Source: Oscillospiraceae bacterium (lineage in GTDB: Bacteria; Bacillota; Clostridia; Oscillospirales; CAG-272). From it: a DNA stretch of 64,000 bases. Made by a program: the position numbers and the translations under genes. Location of the stretch: positions 1-64,000 of the forward strand of contig SVSN01000010.1 in assembly GCA_015064285.1 (NCBI GenBank). Direction: 5' to 3'. Below the pieces are notes generated by a model. The model made no database searches. It saw only the letters and a list, made by a program, of their open reading frames with translations, and was not told where the DNA came from. This document shows, piece by piece, positions 52,033 through 60,266 of this stretch (position 1 is the stretch's first letter; each line of letters begins with the position of its first letter).

Positions 52033-55000
52033 ATGCCAAGAGATACCAGCATCCGGAAGGTTCTGCTGATCGGTTCCGGCCCGATCGTCATCGGTCAGGC
52101 GGCGGAATTTGACTATGCGGGAACCCAGGCTGCCAAAGTGCTCAGAGAAGACGGGATCGAGGTGGTTCTGGTCAACTCCAACCCCGCTACTATTATGACC
52201 GATGCCGCTATGGCGGATAAAATTTATCTGGAGCCCCTGACGGTCGATGTAGTGAAGCGGATTATCCGGGACGAAAAGCCCGACAGCCTGCTGGGGACAC
52301 TGGGCGGTCAGACCGGTCTGAATCTGTCCATGCAGCTGGAAAAAGAAGGTTTCCTTGCCGAGAACGGTGTGCGCCTGCTGGGTGTGGCTTCCGATACCAT
52401 TGACCGTGCCGAAGACAGACAGCTGTTCAAGGACGCAATGGAAAAAATCGGTCAGCCGGTTATCCCCTCTGATATTACTACTACCATTGACGGTGCCGTT
52501 GCGCTGGCAGACAAGCTGGGCTATCCCGTAATCATCCGTCCTGCCTTTACCCTGGGCGGTACCGGCGGCGGGATTGCAAACGATGAAGAACAGCTCCGCG
52601 TGATCGCCGAAAGCGGTATCGCCGCTTCTCCCATCCATCAGATCCTGATCGAAAAGTGCATCTCCGGCTGGAAGGAAATTGAATTTGAAGTTATCCGTGA
52701 CGCAGCGGGCAATGTTATCACCGTCTGTTCCATGGAAAACCTGGACCCCGTGGGCGTACATACCGGCGACTCCATCGTTGCCGCTCCTGCGCTGACTCTG
52801 GCGGACAAGGAATACCAGATGCTGCGGACCTCCGCTCTTGCCATCATTGAAGAGCTGAAGATCACCGGCGGCTGCAACGTGCAGTTTGCCCTGGATCCGA
52901 ACAGCTTTGAATATGCTGTAATCGAAGTAAACCCCCGTGTGTCCCGTTCTTCCGCTCTGGCTTCCAAGGCCACCGGCTATCCCATTGCCAAGGTGGCTGC
53001 CAAGATCGCCATCGGTTACAATCTGGACGAAATTCCCAACAATGTAACCGGGACCACCATGGCCTGCTTCGAGCCTACTGTAGACTATGTGGTTGTCAAG
53101 TTCCCCCGCTGGCCCTTTGACAAGTTTGTATACGCCAACCGTAAGCTGGGTACCCAGATGAAAGCGACCGGGGAAGTCATGTCCATCGCACCCTCCTTTG
53201 AAATGGCTCTGATGAAGGCTGTGCGCGGTGCGGAAGTAGGTGTGGACTCCCTGAGCCACCCCAGATACCAGGAAAGAGACGACCATGAACTGGAAGAACT
53301 GATCCTAGCGCAGACCGACGAACGGATCTTCTTTGTGTACGAAGCCCTGCGTCGGGGTGTGATGACCTGCGAACAGGTACATGACCTGACAAAGATCGAT
53401 ATGTGGTTCCTCCACCGGATCTGGAATCTGGCGAAGATGGACAACCGTCTGGCAGAGGGCAATCTGACCGAAGAGGTTTACAGAGAAGCAAAGTTCATGG
53501 GCTGGCCAGATAAAGCCATCGCACGGATCTCCGGCATGGAAAAGCTGCCCTGGCATATGTATGCGAGCTATAAGACCGTTGATACCTGTGCTGCGGAATT
53601 TGCGGCCAATACGCCCTATTTCTACTCCTCCTACGACGAAGATGACGAAGCCGCTCCCTATATCGCCGAACACAACACCAGCGATAAGGGTACCGTTATG
53701 GTTGTGGGCTCCGGCCCCATCCGGATCGGGCAGGGTATCGAATTCGACTATGCTTCCGTACACTGCGTATGGGCGCTGAAGAAGGCCGGCTACGATGTAA
53801 TCATCGTCAACAACAACCCTGAAACCGTATCTACCGACTTTGACACCGCTGACAGACTGTACTTTGAACCTCTGACTCCGGAAGACGTGGAAAACATCAT
53901 CCGGAAGGAAAAGCCTGTTGGTGCCGTGGTTGCCTTCGGCGGACAGACTGCTATCAAGCTGACCCGTCACATCGCGGCTGCCGGCGTGCCGATCCTGGGT
54001 ACCTCCGCCGACATGATCGACTGTGCGGAAGACAGAGAACGGTTTGAAGAACTGCTGAACAAATACAACATCAAGCGTGCTACCGGCGAAACCGTCATGA
54101 CCTGTGACGAAGCGCTGGAAACCGCTGCCCGGATCGGCTATCCTGTGCTGGTTCGCCCCTCCTACGTGCTGGGCGGTCAGAACATGATCATTGCCTACAA
54201 CGAAGCGGACATCCGGGAATATATGCATATCATCCTGTCCCAGGGCATCGAAAACCCCGTTCTGATTGACAAGTATCTGATGGGTATCGAGCTGGAAGTG
54301 GACGCCATCTGCGACGGTGAAGACATCCTGATCCCTGGTATCATGGAACACGTGGAAAGAACCGGTGTACACTCCGGTGACTCCATTGCCGTATATCCGG
54401 CACAGAACGTGGACGACCATATGCGGGATATCATCATCTCCCATACCCGTGACCTGGCGCTGGCGCTGGAAACCCAGGGGCTGATCAACATCCAGTACCT
54501 GATCTATCAGAATGACCTGTATGTTATCGAAGTTAACCCCCGTTCCTCCCGTACCGTACCGTATATCTCCAAGGTAACCGGCATTCCCATGGTGGACATC
54601 GCTCTGCGGTGTATGCTGGGTGAAAAGCTGAAGGATATCGGCCTCGGCACAGGGCTCCATCCCAATTCTCCTTACGTGGCTGTCAAGGTGCCCGTATTCT
54701 CCTTTGAAAAGCTGTCCGGACTGGACACCCATCTGGGGCCGGAAATGAAGTCTACAGGTGAAGTACTGGGTCTGGCCGGTTCCTTCGGCGAAGCACTGTA
54801 CAAAGGTCTGGCTGCAGCCGGCTACAAGCTGAAAGCCAACGGCGGCGTGTTTATCTCCGTCAGAGATACCGACCTTGCGGAAATCGGCGGCGTGGGCAAG
54901 AAGTATGCGGATCTGGGCTTCCGGGTTTACGCTACCCAGAAATCTGCCGAAGTGCTGCGCAAGAGTGGCGTGAAGGTAACCATGGTGAATTACATGGGTG

Positions 55001-56121
55001 AATCCGGTGTTACGCCGGTGAACCTGATTCTGGAAGGCAAGGTTAACTACATCATTTCCACTTCCGCCAAGGGCAGAGATCCGTCCCGGAACAGCGTGAA
55101 GCTGCGCCGTCTGGCTGTGGAACATGCTATCCCCTGTCTGACCTCTCTGGATACCGCTGTGGCTGTTGCGGACTCTATTGCCAGCCGCTGGAACGAAAAC
55201 TGCACGGAACTGGTGGACATCAACGATCTGCGGGAAGAACGGATCCGTCTGGACTTCATCAAGATGCACACCTGCGGCAATGACTACATTTACTTTGACT
55301 GCCTGGAAAAGTCCATCGAAAACCCCGAAGGACTTTCCATCAAGTTTGTGGATCGCCACTACGGCATCGGCGGTGACGGCTGTATCGTCATCGAACCTTC
55401 CGAAACGGCAGACGCCAGGATGCGGATGTTCAACCGTGACGGTTCCGAAGGGAAGCTCTGCGGCAACGGTGCCAGATGCGTGGCCAAGTATCTGTACGAT
55501 TCCGGTATCGTGAAGAGTCAGAAGATGACGCTGGAAACCGCTTCCGGTATCAGCCATCTGGAAGTGACCACCCGCGAGGGCAAGGTAGTCCGGGTGAAGG
55601 CCGATATGGGCAAGGTTTCCTTCGCACCTGATAAGTTTGCTTTCCCGGAAGTGGATGCAGACAGACTGCTGTCTATCCATGCTGTACTGGGCGGCGACGA
55701 ATACACCTGCTCTGCTGTTTCCATGGGCAACCCCCACTGCGTGATTTTCGTGGAAGACAATCCCGCACTGGCCAAAGCCGGTCTGGATCTGGCTACCCTG
55801 GATCTGGAAGCCATTGGTTCTGCCATCGAGCATGATCTGCATTTCCCGGAACGGACCAATGTGGAATTCGTACACATCATTGACGATCATACCCTGCTGG
55901 TTCGGGTTTGGGAACGCGGTTCCGGGGAAACCCTGGCCTGCGGTTCCGGTGCCTGTGCCGCTGCGGCTGCTGCTATTGAAAACGGTTACTGCTCCGACAA
56001 GGGCGACATTACCGTTCACCTCAAGGGCGGCGATCTGACCATTGCGTACAGCAAGGAAAACGGCGAAGTCTACATGACCGGCGAAGCGGTGGAAGTATAC
56101 CGCGGGACCGTGGAAATCTAA
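52033..56121 (+). CDS. carB-dapF: Carbamoyl-phosphate synthase large subunit fused to diaminopimelate epimerase
   Basis: One uninterrupted frame of 1362 residues. Residues 1 to about 1070 are a full CarB: two ATP-grasp halves (first GSGPIVIGQAAEFDYAGTQA near 14-33, second GSGPIRIGQGIEFDYAS near 560) and a C-terminal MGS-like allosteric domain ending at ELVDINDLR. Directly after this, IRLDFIKMHTCGNDY (about 1071-1085) opens a complete DapF. Its two catalytic cysteines are C1149 (GNGARC) and C1303 (ACGSGAC). CarB makes carbamoyl phosphate from glutamine-derived ammonia, bicarbonate and ATP; DapF converts LL- to meso-diaminopimelate. No internal stop, SD or normal DapF start separates them. CarA is not adjacent. 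The linker is essentially absent. Ribosome site GGAGGG. Confidence 0.95.
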   Translation: MPRDTSIRKVLLIGSGPIVIGQAAEFDYAGTQAAKVLREDGIEVVLVNSNPATIMTDAAMADKIYLEPLTVDVVKRIIRDEKPDSLLGTLGGQTGLNLSMQLEKEGFLAENGVRLLGVASDTIDRAEDRQLFKDAMEKIGQPVIPSDITTTIDGAVALADKLGYPVIIRPAFTLGGTGGGIANDEEQLRVIAESGIAASPIHQILIEKCISGWKEIEFEVIRDAAGNVITVCSMENLDPVGVHTGDSIVAAPALTLADKEYQMLRTSALAIIEELKITGGCNVQFALDPNSFEYAVIEVNPRVSRSSALASKATGYPIAKVAAKIAIGYNLDEIPNNVTGTTMACFEPTVDYVVVKFPRWPFDKFVYANRKLGTQMKATGEVMSIAPSFEMALMKAVRGAEVGVDSLSHPRYQERDDHELEELILAQTDERIFFVYEALRRGVMTCEQVHDLTKIDMWFLHRIWNLAKMDNRLAEGNLTEEVYREAKFMGWPDKAIARISGMEKLPWHMYASYKTVDTCAAEFAANTPYFYSSYDEDDEAAPYIAEHNTSDKGTVMVVGSGPIRIGQGIEFDYASVHCVWALKKAGYDVIIVNNNPETVSTDFDTADRLYFEPLTPEDVENIIRKEKPVGAVVAFGGQTAIKLTRHIAAAGVPILGTSADMIDCAEDRERFEELLNKYNIKRATGETVMTCDEALETAARIGYPVLVRPSYVLGGQNMIIAYNEADIREYMHIILSQGIENPVLIDKYLMGIELEVDAICDGEDILIPGIMEHVERTGVHSGDSIAVYPAQNVDDHMRDIIISHTRDLALALETQGLINIQYLIYQNDLYVIEVNPRSSRTVPYISKVTGIPMVDIALRCMLGEKLKDIGLGTGLHPNSPYVAVKVPVFSFEKLSGLDTHLGPEMKSTGEVLGLAGSFGEALYKGLAAAGYKLKANGGVFISVRDTDLAEIGGVGKKYADLGFRVYATQKSAEVLRKSGVKVTMVNYMGESGVTPVNLILEGKVNYIISTSAKGRDPSRNSVKLRRLAVEHAIPCLTSLDTAVAVADSIASRWNENCTELVDINDLREERIRLDFIKMHTCGNDYIYFDCLEKSIENPEGLSIKFVDRHYGIGGDGCIVIEPSETADARMRMFNRDGSEGKLCGNGARCVAKYLYDSGIVKSQKMTLETASGISHLEVTTREGKVVRVKADMGKVSFAPDKFAFPEVDADRLLSIHAVLGGDEYTCSAVSMGNPHCVIFVEDNPALAKAGLDLATLDLEAIGSAIEHDLHFPERTNVEFVHIIDDHTLLVRVWERGSGETLACGSGACAAAAAAIENGYCSDKGDITVHLKGGDLTIAYSKENGEVYMTGEAVEVYRGTVEI

Positions 56122-56137
56122 ATCTGTAATGTTAAGA

Positions 56138-56166
56138 AGGGCTCTGTCAGGCGGCAGGGCTCTTTT
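56138..56166 (+). terminator. Terminator after carB-dapF
   Basis: GGGCTCTG pairs with CAGGGCTC (two G-T pairs), followed by TTTTA. Confidence 0.7.
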
Positions 56167-56219
56167 ATATGTACTGGGCAATAAAGACAGAAAAAATAAG
56201 TATATTGGTATAAACACTA

Positions 56220-56248
56220 TTGATAAATTGCTGGCGTTGCGGTATAAT
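56220..56248 (+). promoter_or_regulatory. Sigma-A promoter for binding lipoprotein 2
   Basis: TTGATA, 17 nt, TATAAT, about 59 nt before the lipoprotein ATG. Confidence 0.85.
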
Positions 56249-56306
56249 ATGTATGTTCATAATCTTTGAACCGGATAATTCATAGATAGAAAGGATTTTT
56301 TTGATC

Positions 56307-57788
56307 ATGAAAAAGACAGTATCTCTGTTTCTTTGTCTGGCTATGCTGCTGCCGCTGACTTCCTGCGCTTCCGGTACAACGGAAACCCCTGTGGAGGAAA
56401 CGGCTGCTGATGTTGTGGTGGAAACAGAAACCGAAACAGAGAAAATCGTATTTGCCGCGGATATTCCGGAAGGAACCGACTACAGCGGCGCAGCTTTCAA
56501 TGTGCTGACCTATCCTCTGGAAGGGGACCTGGTTTGGAACGATACCGACTGGAACGCCACGGAAGTGACCGGGGAAGCCATTAACGACGCCGTATACCAG
56601 CGGATCCAGCAGGTAGAAGATCTGCTGAACGTGGATGTTACAGCAGTACCGGCTTCCGCATACGGTGATGCCACCACTCTGACCAAGTCCGTACAGGCCG
56701 GGGACAATGCATACCAGCTGGCCAATATTGCCATGAAGCAGACCTTCAATGTCATGCAGCAGGGGCATCTGGCAGAACTGAACAAGTATGCAGCCGACGG
56801 AACCCTGCAGCTGGATGCTCCCTGGTGGGACGGCAACATCCTTTCCGACCTGTCTATTGACGGGAAGAACTATTGCATCCTGGGCGACATCGGTACCATG
56901 TACAAAAAGTCCATTGGGGTTATCATGTTCAACAAGACAATCCAGATCGACTATGACCTGCCCGATTTCTATGACCTGATGGCAGAAGGCAACTGGACCA
57001 TCGATACCATGGTGGAAGCCGGCGTACAGGTTTCCGATGACCTGAACGGTGACGGTGAAATCACTGCGGAAGACCGCTTCGGTCTGATTTGCTTCTGTGA
57101 TATGATCGCGCTGGCCATGATCGGCTGTGATGTGGACTTCTTCACCAAGGATGCCAATGACATTCCTTCCATGTCTTTCTACAGCGAACGTTCTGTAGCC
57201 GTTATGGAAAAACTGGCGGAACTGATGTACAATCCCAACCTTTCCTACAGCTGGTCCAAGGAAGGTGTCGGCGAAGCGCCTGCCTTTACCATGTTCCAGG
57301 AAGACAAGTCCCTGTTCTACTATGGAGAACTGCACGCTGTGGCTACCATGCGTACCATGGAATCCAACTTCGGGATCATGCCCATGCCCAAGTTCAACCA
57401 GGAACAGGCAAATTACAACCACTGCCTGAACCCCAACGTAGCCGCCGCCTATGCGATTCCCAAGTCCAACGCAGATACGGTAATGACCGGTCATGTCATG
57501 GACGCTCTGGGTGCTGCTTCCAAGAACCTGCTGACGCCCGCATATTACGACATTACTCTGCGCGGTAAGGTTTCCCGTGACGAAGAATCCGCCGCTTCTC
57601 TGGATATCGTAATTTCCACCATCAAGTATGACCTGGGCTATCTGGGCGACTGGGGCATCAACTCCATTCTGTATTCCATGGCCAACGCATACAATACAGA
57701 TCTGGCGTCCAAGATTCAGGGAATCGAAGGTTCTGTGGCCACCAAGGTGGAAAAGATGGTTACCGCCGTTTCCGGTCTGGAAAGCTGA
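56307..57788 (+). CDS. Extracellular sugar-binding lipoprotein, paralogue 2
   Basis: A 493-residue binding lipoprotein, paralogous to 25021 and 60267. Cys at 20 (PLTSC) is followed by an ETETETEK linker. NDAVYQRIQQVEDLLNVDV, DLNGDGEITAEDRFG and PAYYDITLRGKVSRDEESA are the shared elements. It should bind an oligosaccharide for import. I chose the ATG at 56307, with GAAAGGA about 11 nt upstream; an in-frame TTG six bases earlier is less likely. It is monocistronic, between carB-dapF and tRNA-Trp, with no permease nearby. Confidence 0.9.
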   Translation: MKKTVSLFLCLAMLLPLTSCASGTTETPVEETAADVVVETETETEKIVFAADIPEGTDYSGAAFNVLTYPLEGDLVWNDTDWNATEVTGEAINDAVYQRIQQVEDLLNVDVTAVPASAYGDATTLTKSVQAGDNAYQLANIAMKQTFNVMQQGHLAELNKYAADGTLQLDAPWWDGNILSDLSIDGKNYCILGDIGTMYKKSIGVIMFNKTIQIDYDLPDFYDLMAEGNWTIDTMVEAGVQVSDDLNGDGEITAEDRFGLICFCDMIALAMIGCDVDFFTKDANDIPSMSFYSERSVAVMEKLAELMYNPNLSYSWSKEGVGEAPAFTMFQEDKSLFYYGELHAVATMRTMESNFGIMPMPKFNQEQANYNHCLNPNVAAAYAIPKSNADTVMTGHVMDALGAASKNLLTPAYYDITLRGKVSRDEESAASLDIVISTIKYDLGYLGDWGINSILYSMANAYNTDLASKIQGIEGSVATKVEKMVTAVSGLES

Positions 57789-57829
57789 GAACAGGCGAAA
57801 AATATTTTCAACAAATTTTGAAAAAACTA

Positions 57830-57858
57830 TTGCAATTCGTGACGGAGTATGTTATAAT
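57830..57858 (+). promoter_or_regulatory. Sigma-A promoter for tRNA-Trp
   Basis: TTGCAA, 17 nt, TATAAT, ending 14 nt before the mature tRNA 5' end. Confidence 0.85.
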
Positions 57859-57872
57859 AATACCCGTCACAT

Positions 57873-57948
57873 AGGGGTATAGCTCAGTTGGTAGAGCAGT
57901 GGTCTCCAAAACCACGTGTCCTGAGTTCGAGTCTTAGTGCCCCTGCCA
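57873..57948 (+). tRNA. tRNA-Trp (anticodon CCA)
   Basis: A full cloverleaf. The acceptor AGGGGTA pairs with TGCCCCT, the D stem is GCTC/GAGC, the anticodon stem GTGGT/ACCAC carries loop CTCCAAA (anticodon CCA), and the T loop is TTCGAGT. The discriminator G and an encoded CCA end follow. It has its own promoter and terminator, so it is a single-gene unit. Confidence 0.96.
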
Positions 57949-57953
57949 GAAGA

Positions 57954-57989
57954 ACATCCGAAATCCGTCAGGGTTCCGGATGTTTTTTC
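57954..57989 (+). terminator. Terminator after tRNA-Trp
   Basis: ACATCCG (57954-57960) pairs with CGGATGT (57977-57983), followed by TTTTTT. Confidence 0.85.
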
Positions 57990-58039
57990 GTTAACCGTAT
58001 AGGAATCCCTGATCCCGGAAGTTAAGTCAATAAACGCAA

Positions 58040-58071
58040 AAATACCGAGGTATCAAAATACCCCGGTATTT
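58040..58071 (-). terminator. Terminator of the GH99-like gene
   Basis: AAATACCG-GGTAT and ATACC-CGGTATTT form a long stem around CAAA with one mismatch. On the minus strand it is followed by a T run. It sits 11 nt beyond the stop of the minus-strand gene. Confidence 0.88.
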
Positions 58072-58081
58072 CCATATTCTC

Positions 58082-59122
58082 TTACAGTCGCTCTCTCCAG
58101 TACCGCACCACATCCCGGAACGCATCCGTGTGGCTTGTGTCCGGTTCTCCGTCCGGTGTCCAGGTGGGGCAGATCCAGCCGCCTTCTTCAAATTCGTTCC
58201 ATGCAAAGGTCAGAATGTGTTCCGGCACCAGCAGATCCCGGTTTTCTTCGATCCAGTCCGCCAGATCTGCGGCACCGGCGAGAAATTCCTCATGGGAAGC
58301 CTGCGCTGCATACGGTACGTCCGGGTAAGGCACCCAGGGTACCGGGTTCAGAATGCGGGGCGTGGGATCCCAACCCATGGTGAACTGGGGCACGAGGGGA
58401 ATGCCGAAATCCTTCCGCAGGTCGTTGGCGCGGCGCAGGTGGGCGACCAGTTCGGCATAGGTGTCCATGCGCGTACCGCAGCAGGCGTAGTTGGAAACCC
58501 CGTCCATTACGCTGTAGTCCTTATCCGACTGGCTGGGGCCGCCGCCGTTGAAGAATACCGCAAAGGGATCGGGCAGGCCGACGGCATCGCAGGCTCTGTG
58601 CAGCCGGGGTAGATATTCCGGGTGGAAACCGCCGAACAGATACACCAGCGGCCGGCCGCCGATCTTTTCGTAGCAGTCTTCCTTCATGGCAGAGGCCAGT
58701 CTGTCCATATCCCCGTCGGAATAGATATGGGAGCATACCAGAATGGCGCAAAGGTTGATTCTGTTCCGGAGGGTGCTTGCCATGTGGTGCTTCCGCATCC
58801 GGGTGATTTCGTGAAGCATTCCGTCCACGGTATAGGCAGGATTGGTGGTGTCAATGGTATTCCGGTCGATGATCTCGTCGGTGTACCAGCAGTAGGCAAA
58901 GTAGTCGATGCCGGCGTCGATGGCATACTGCAGTTCTCTGTCGTAGGACGCCTGATCTCTTACGGGATAGTCGATCTTGTCATTCCCCAGTACGTTTGCG
59001 TAAAAAGGCGTGCGGTCCCGGTATTTTGCGGGGGAGAGGGATTTTGTGGCGTGGAAGCCGAAATAGGTGCTTGAAGGAACACTGCAGTCCCAGTTGATCA
59101 CACCGATGCGAAGATTGGACAT
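58082..59122 (-). CDS. GH99-like/WbsX-like TIM-barrel glycosidase family protein
   Basis: A 346-residue protein from the ATG at 59122, which has GGAG ten nucleotides upstream. YDRELQYAIDAGIDYFAYCWY (about 62-82) and the C-terminal ILTFAWNEFEEGGWICPT (about 305-322) are characteristic of the GH99-like domain found in WbsX and in glycoside hydrolase families 71/99. Endo-alpha-mannosidase-type or unknown hydrolytic activity is possible. No signal peptide is present. It has its own near-consensus promoter and a terminator, so it is monocistronic. Confidence 0.82.
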   Translation of the reverse strand: MSNLRIGVINWDCSVPSSTYFGFHATKSLSPAKYRDRTPFYANVLGNDKIDYPVRDQASYDRELQYAIDAGIDYFAYCWYTDEIIDRNTIDTTNPAYTVDGMLHEITRMRKHHMASTLRNRINLCAILVCSHIYSDGDMDRLASAMKEDCYEKIGGRPLVYLFGGFHPEYLPRLHRACDAVGLPDPFAVFFNGGGPSQSDKDYSVMDGVSNYACCGTRMDTYAELVAHLRRANDLRKDFGIPLVPQFTMGWDPTPRILNPVPWVPYPDVPYAAQASHEEFLAGAADLADWIEENRDLLVPEHILTFAWNEFEEGGWICPTWTPDGEPDTSHTDAFRDVVRYWRERL

Positions 59123-59155
59123 GGTTTTTCTCCTTTGGAAAAAGGCATTTTTTTC

Positions 59156-59184
59156 ATTATACCGGAAATGGATGCAGATTGCAA
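59156..59184 (-). promoter_or_regulatory. Sigma-A promoter for the GH99-like gene
   Basis: On the minus strand TTGCAA, 17 nt, TATAAT, 34 nt before the start. The -10 neighbourhood ATTTCCGGTATAATGAA is identical to that at 60213-60229. Confidence 0.85.
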
Positions 59185-59190
59185 GGGGAA

Positions 59191-60102
59191 TCACCGCAGG
59201 AATTTGCTCCGGTGCTTCTCGAAAAAGTCAAAATATGCCCTGGTGTTCTCCAGCTCCCACCAGTTTTTCTCCCGTACAGGCGTGCTGTCCAGATCCAGAA
59301 TCCAGGCGTCCGGCAGGGCCAGCAGGAAGGGGGAGTGGGTGGCGATAATCAGCTGACAGCCGCAGTACCGGACAAGCTCCGTCAGCATTTCCGCCAGTTT
59401 CTGCTGCAGGGCGGGGGCAAGGCTGTTCTCCGGCTCGTCCAGACAGTACAGGGTATCGTTTTTCAGCTTGGTATCAAAATACTGCAGGGCGGTTTCCCCA
59501 TTGCTGCGTAAGGTCAGGTTTTTGCCCGCGTATTCCCGGATGTACTGCCGTCTGGTGACAGATTTCCGCCGAGCCTGATGAACCTTGCGGAACCGTTCGT
59601 AGTCGTCAAGACCTGTGAGCTGGTTGGGCGCATCGTTGTGCACCTCCCGGTTGTAGAATTCCCGTTCTTCCGCGATCTTTTCGGAAATCTCCTCGTTGGC
59701 GGTGCGCATGGCCAGCATATAATCAAACACATCGTCGCTGGTGATGATCCGGCTGCCGTTGGGAATCCGGTACCGGAAACCTTCGTCGTCGAAGCCCATT
59801 TCATATCCGCAGGCCGCCGCATACCGGTCAAACAGTTCCCCGGAGTTGTGGGGTGCGACCCGGTTCAGCTCCAGCCGGGCGGCGATCAGGTTCAGCAGCG
59901 TGCTTTTTCCGGAGCCATTGGAACCGTACAGAATGGTGACCTTCCCGAAGTCAATCTGTTCCAGCCGCTTTTCCGGAAAGATCCGGCAGGGATACAGATT
60001 GTCCACGTAGCCGAAATCCTTTCCGCCGTTTTCCAGCATTTTTTCGGCGATAAACCGCTCTTCGTCAGCTTCCGTGGGCAGGGTGAAGCGGGTAACGTAC
60101 AT
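59191..60102 (-). CDS. Predicted AAA/SMC-like ATPase
   Basis: A 303-residue ABC-type ATPase not fused to a membrane domain. Walker A is GSNGSGKST (60-68). A degenerate signature is LRSNGE (198-203), Walker B YCLDEPENSL (219-228), and the switch is in ATHSPF (about 254). A roughly 110-residue helical insert lies between Walker A and the signature, as in the RecF/OLD-like or AAA_15/AAA_21 families. Such proteins occur singly or as the ATPase half of toxin-antitoxin or retron-like systems. No partner gene was seen beside it. The ATG at 60102 has AGGAG upstream. Function unknown. Confidence 0.85.
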   Translation of the reverse strand: MYVTRFTLPTEADEERFIAEKMLENGGKDFGYVDNLYPCRIFPEKRLEQIDFGKVTILYGSNGSGKSTLLNLIAARLELNRVAPHNSGELFDRYAAACGYEMGFDDEGFRYRIPNGSRIITSDDVFDYMLAMRTANEEISEKIAEEREFYNREVHNDAPNQLTGLDDYERFRKVHQARRKSVTRRQYIREYAGKNLTLRSNGETALQYFDTKLKNDTLYCLDEPENSLAPALQQKLAEMLTELVRYCGCQLIIATHSPFLLALPDAWILDLDSTPVREKNWWELENTRAYFDFFEKHRSKFLR

Positions 60103-60139
60103 GATCTTTCTCCTGATGAGCGAATAAATGTTCTTTTTC

Positions 60140-60168
60140 AGTATACCACAGACCGGTGTGCAAGTCAA
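60140..60168 (-). promoter_or_regulatory. Sigma-A promoter for the AAA gene
   Basis: On the minus strand TTGACT, 17 nt, TATACT, about 38 nt before the start. Confidence 0.8.
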
Positions 60169-60196
60169 TAGAAATATGTACTTTTGTGATTTTTTA

Positions 60197-60225
60197 TTGA
60201 CAGACATAAGTATTTCCGGTATAAT
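60197..60225 (+). promoter_or_regulatory. Perfect consensus sigma-A promoter for binding lipoprotein 3
   Basis: TTGACA, 17 nt, TATAAT, both hexamers exact, 41 nt before the ATG. Its 5' edge is 29 nt from the divergent AAA promoter. Confidence 0.92.
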
Positions 60226-60266
60226 GAATCAAACAGGATTTTTTACTTTCAAGGAGTACAAGTACC

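Noticed and set aside
55254-55275. Separate start for a stand-alone DapF
   Set aside because: The only internal ATG (55264) falls inside the first conserved strand and has no Shine-Dalgarno sequence; the frame is continuous with CarB.
53305-56217. A 970-codon minus-strand open frame opposite carB-dapF
   Set aside because: Shadow of a highly conserved coding sequence; no start signal or domain.
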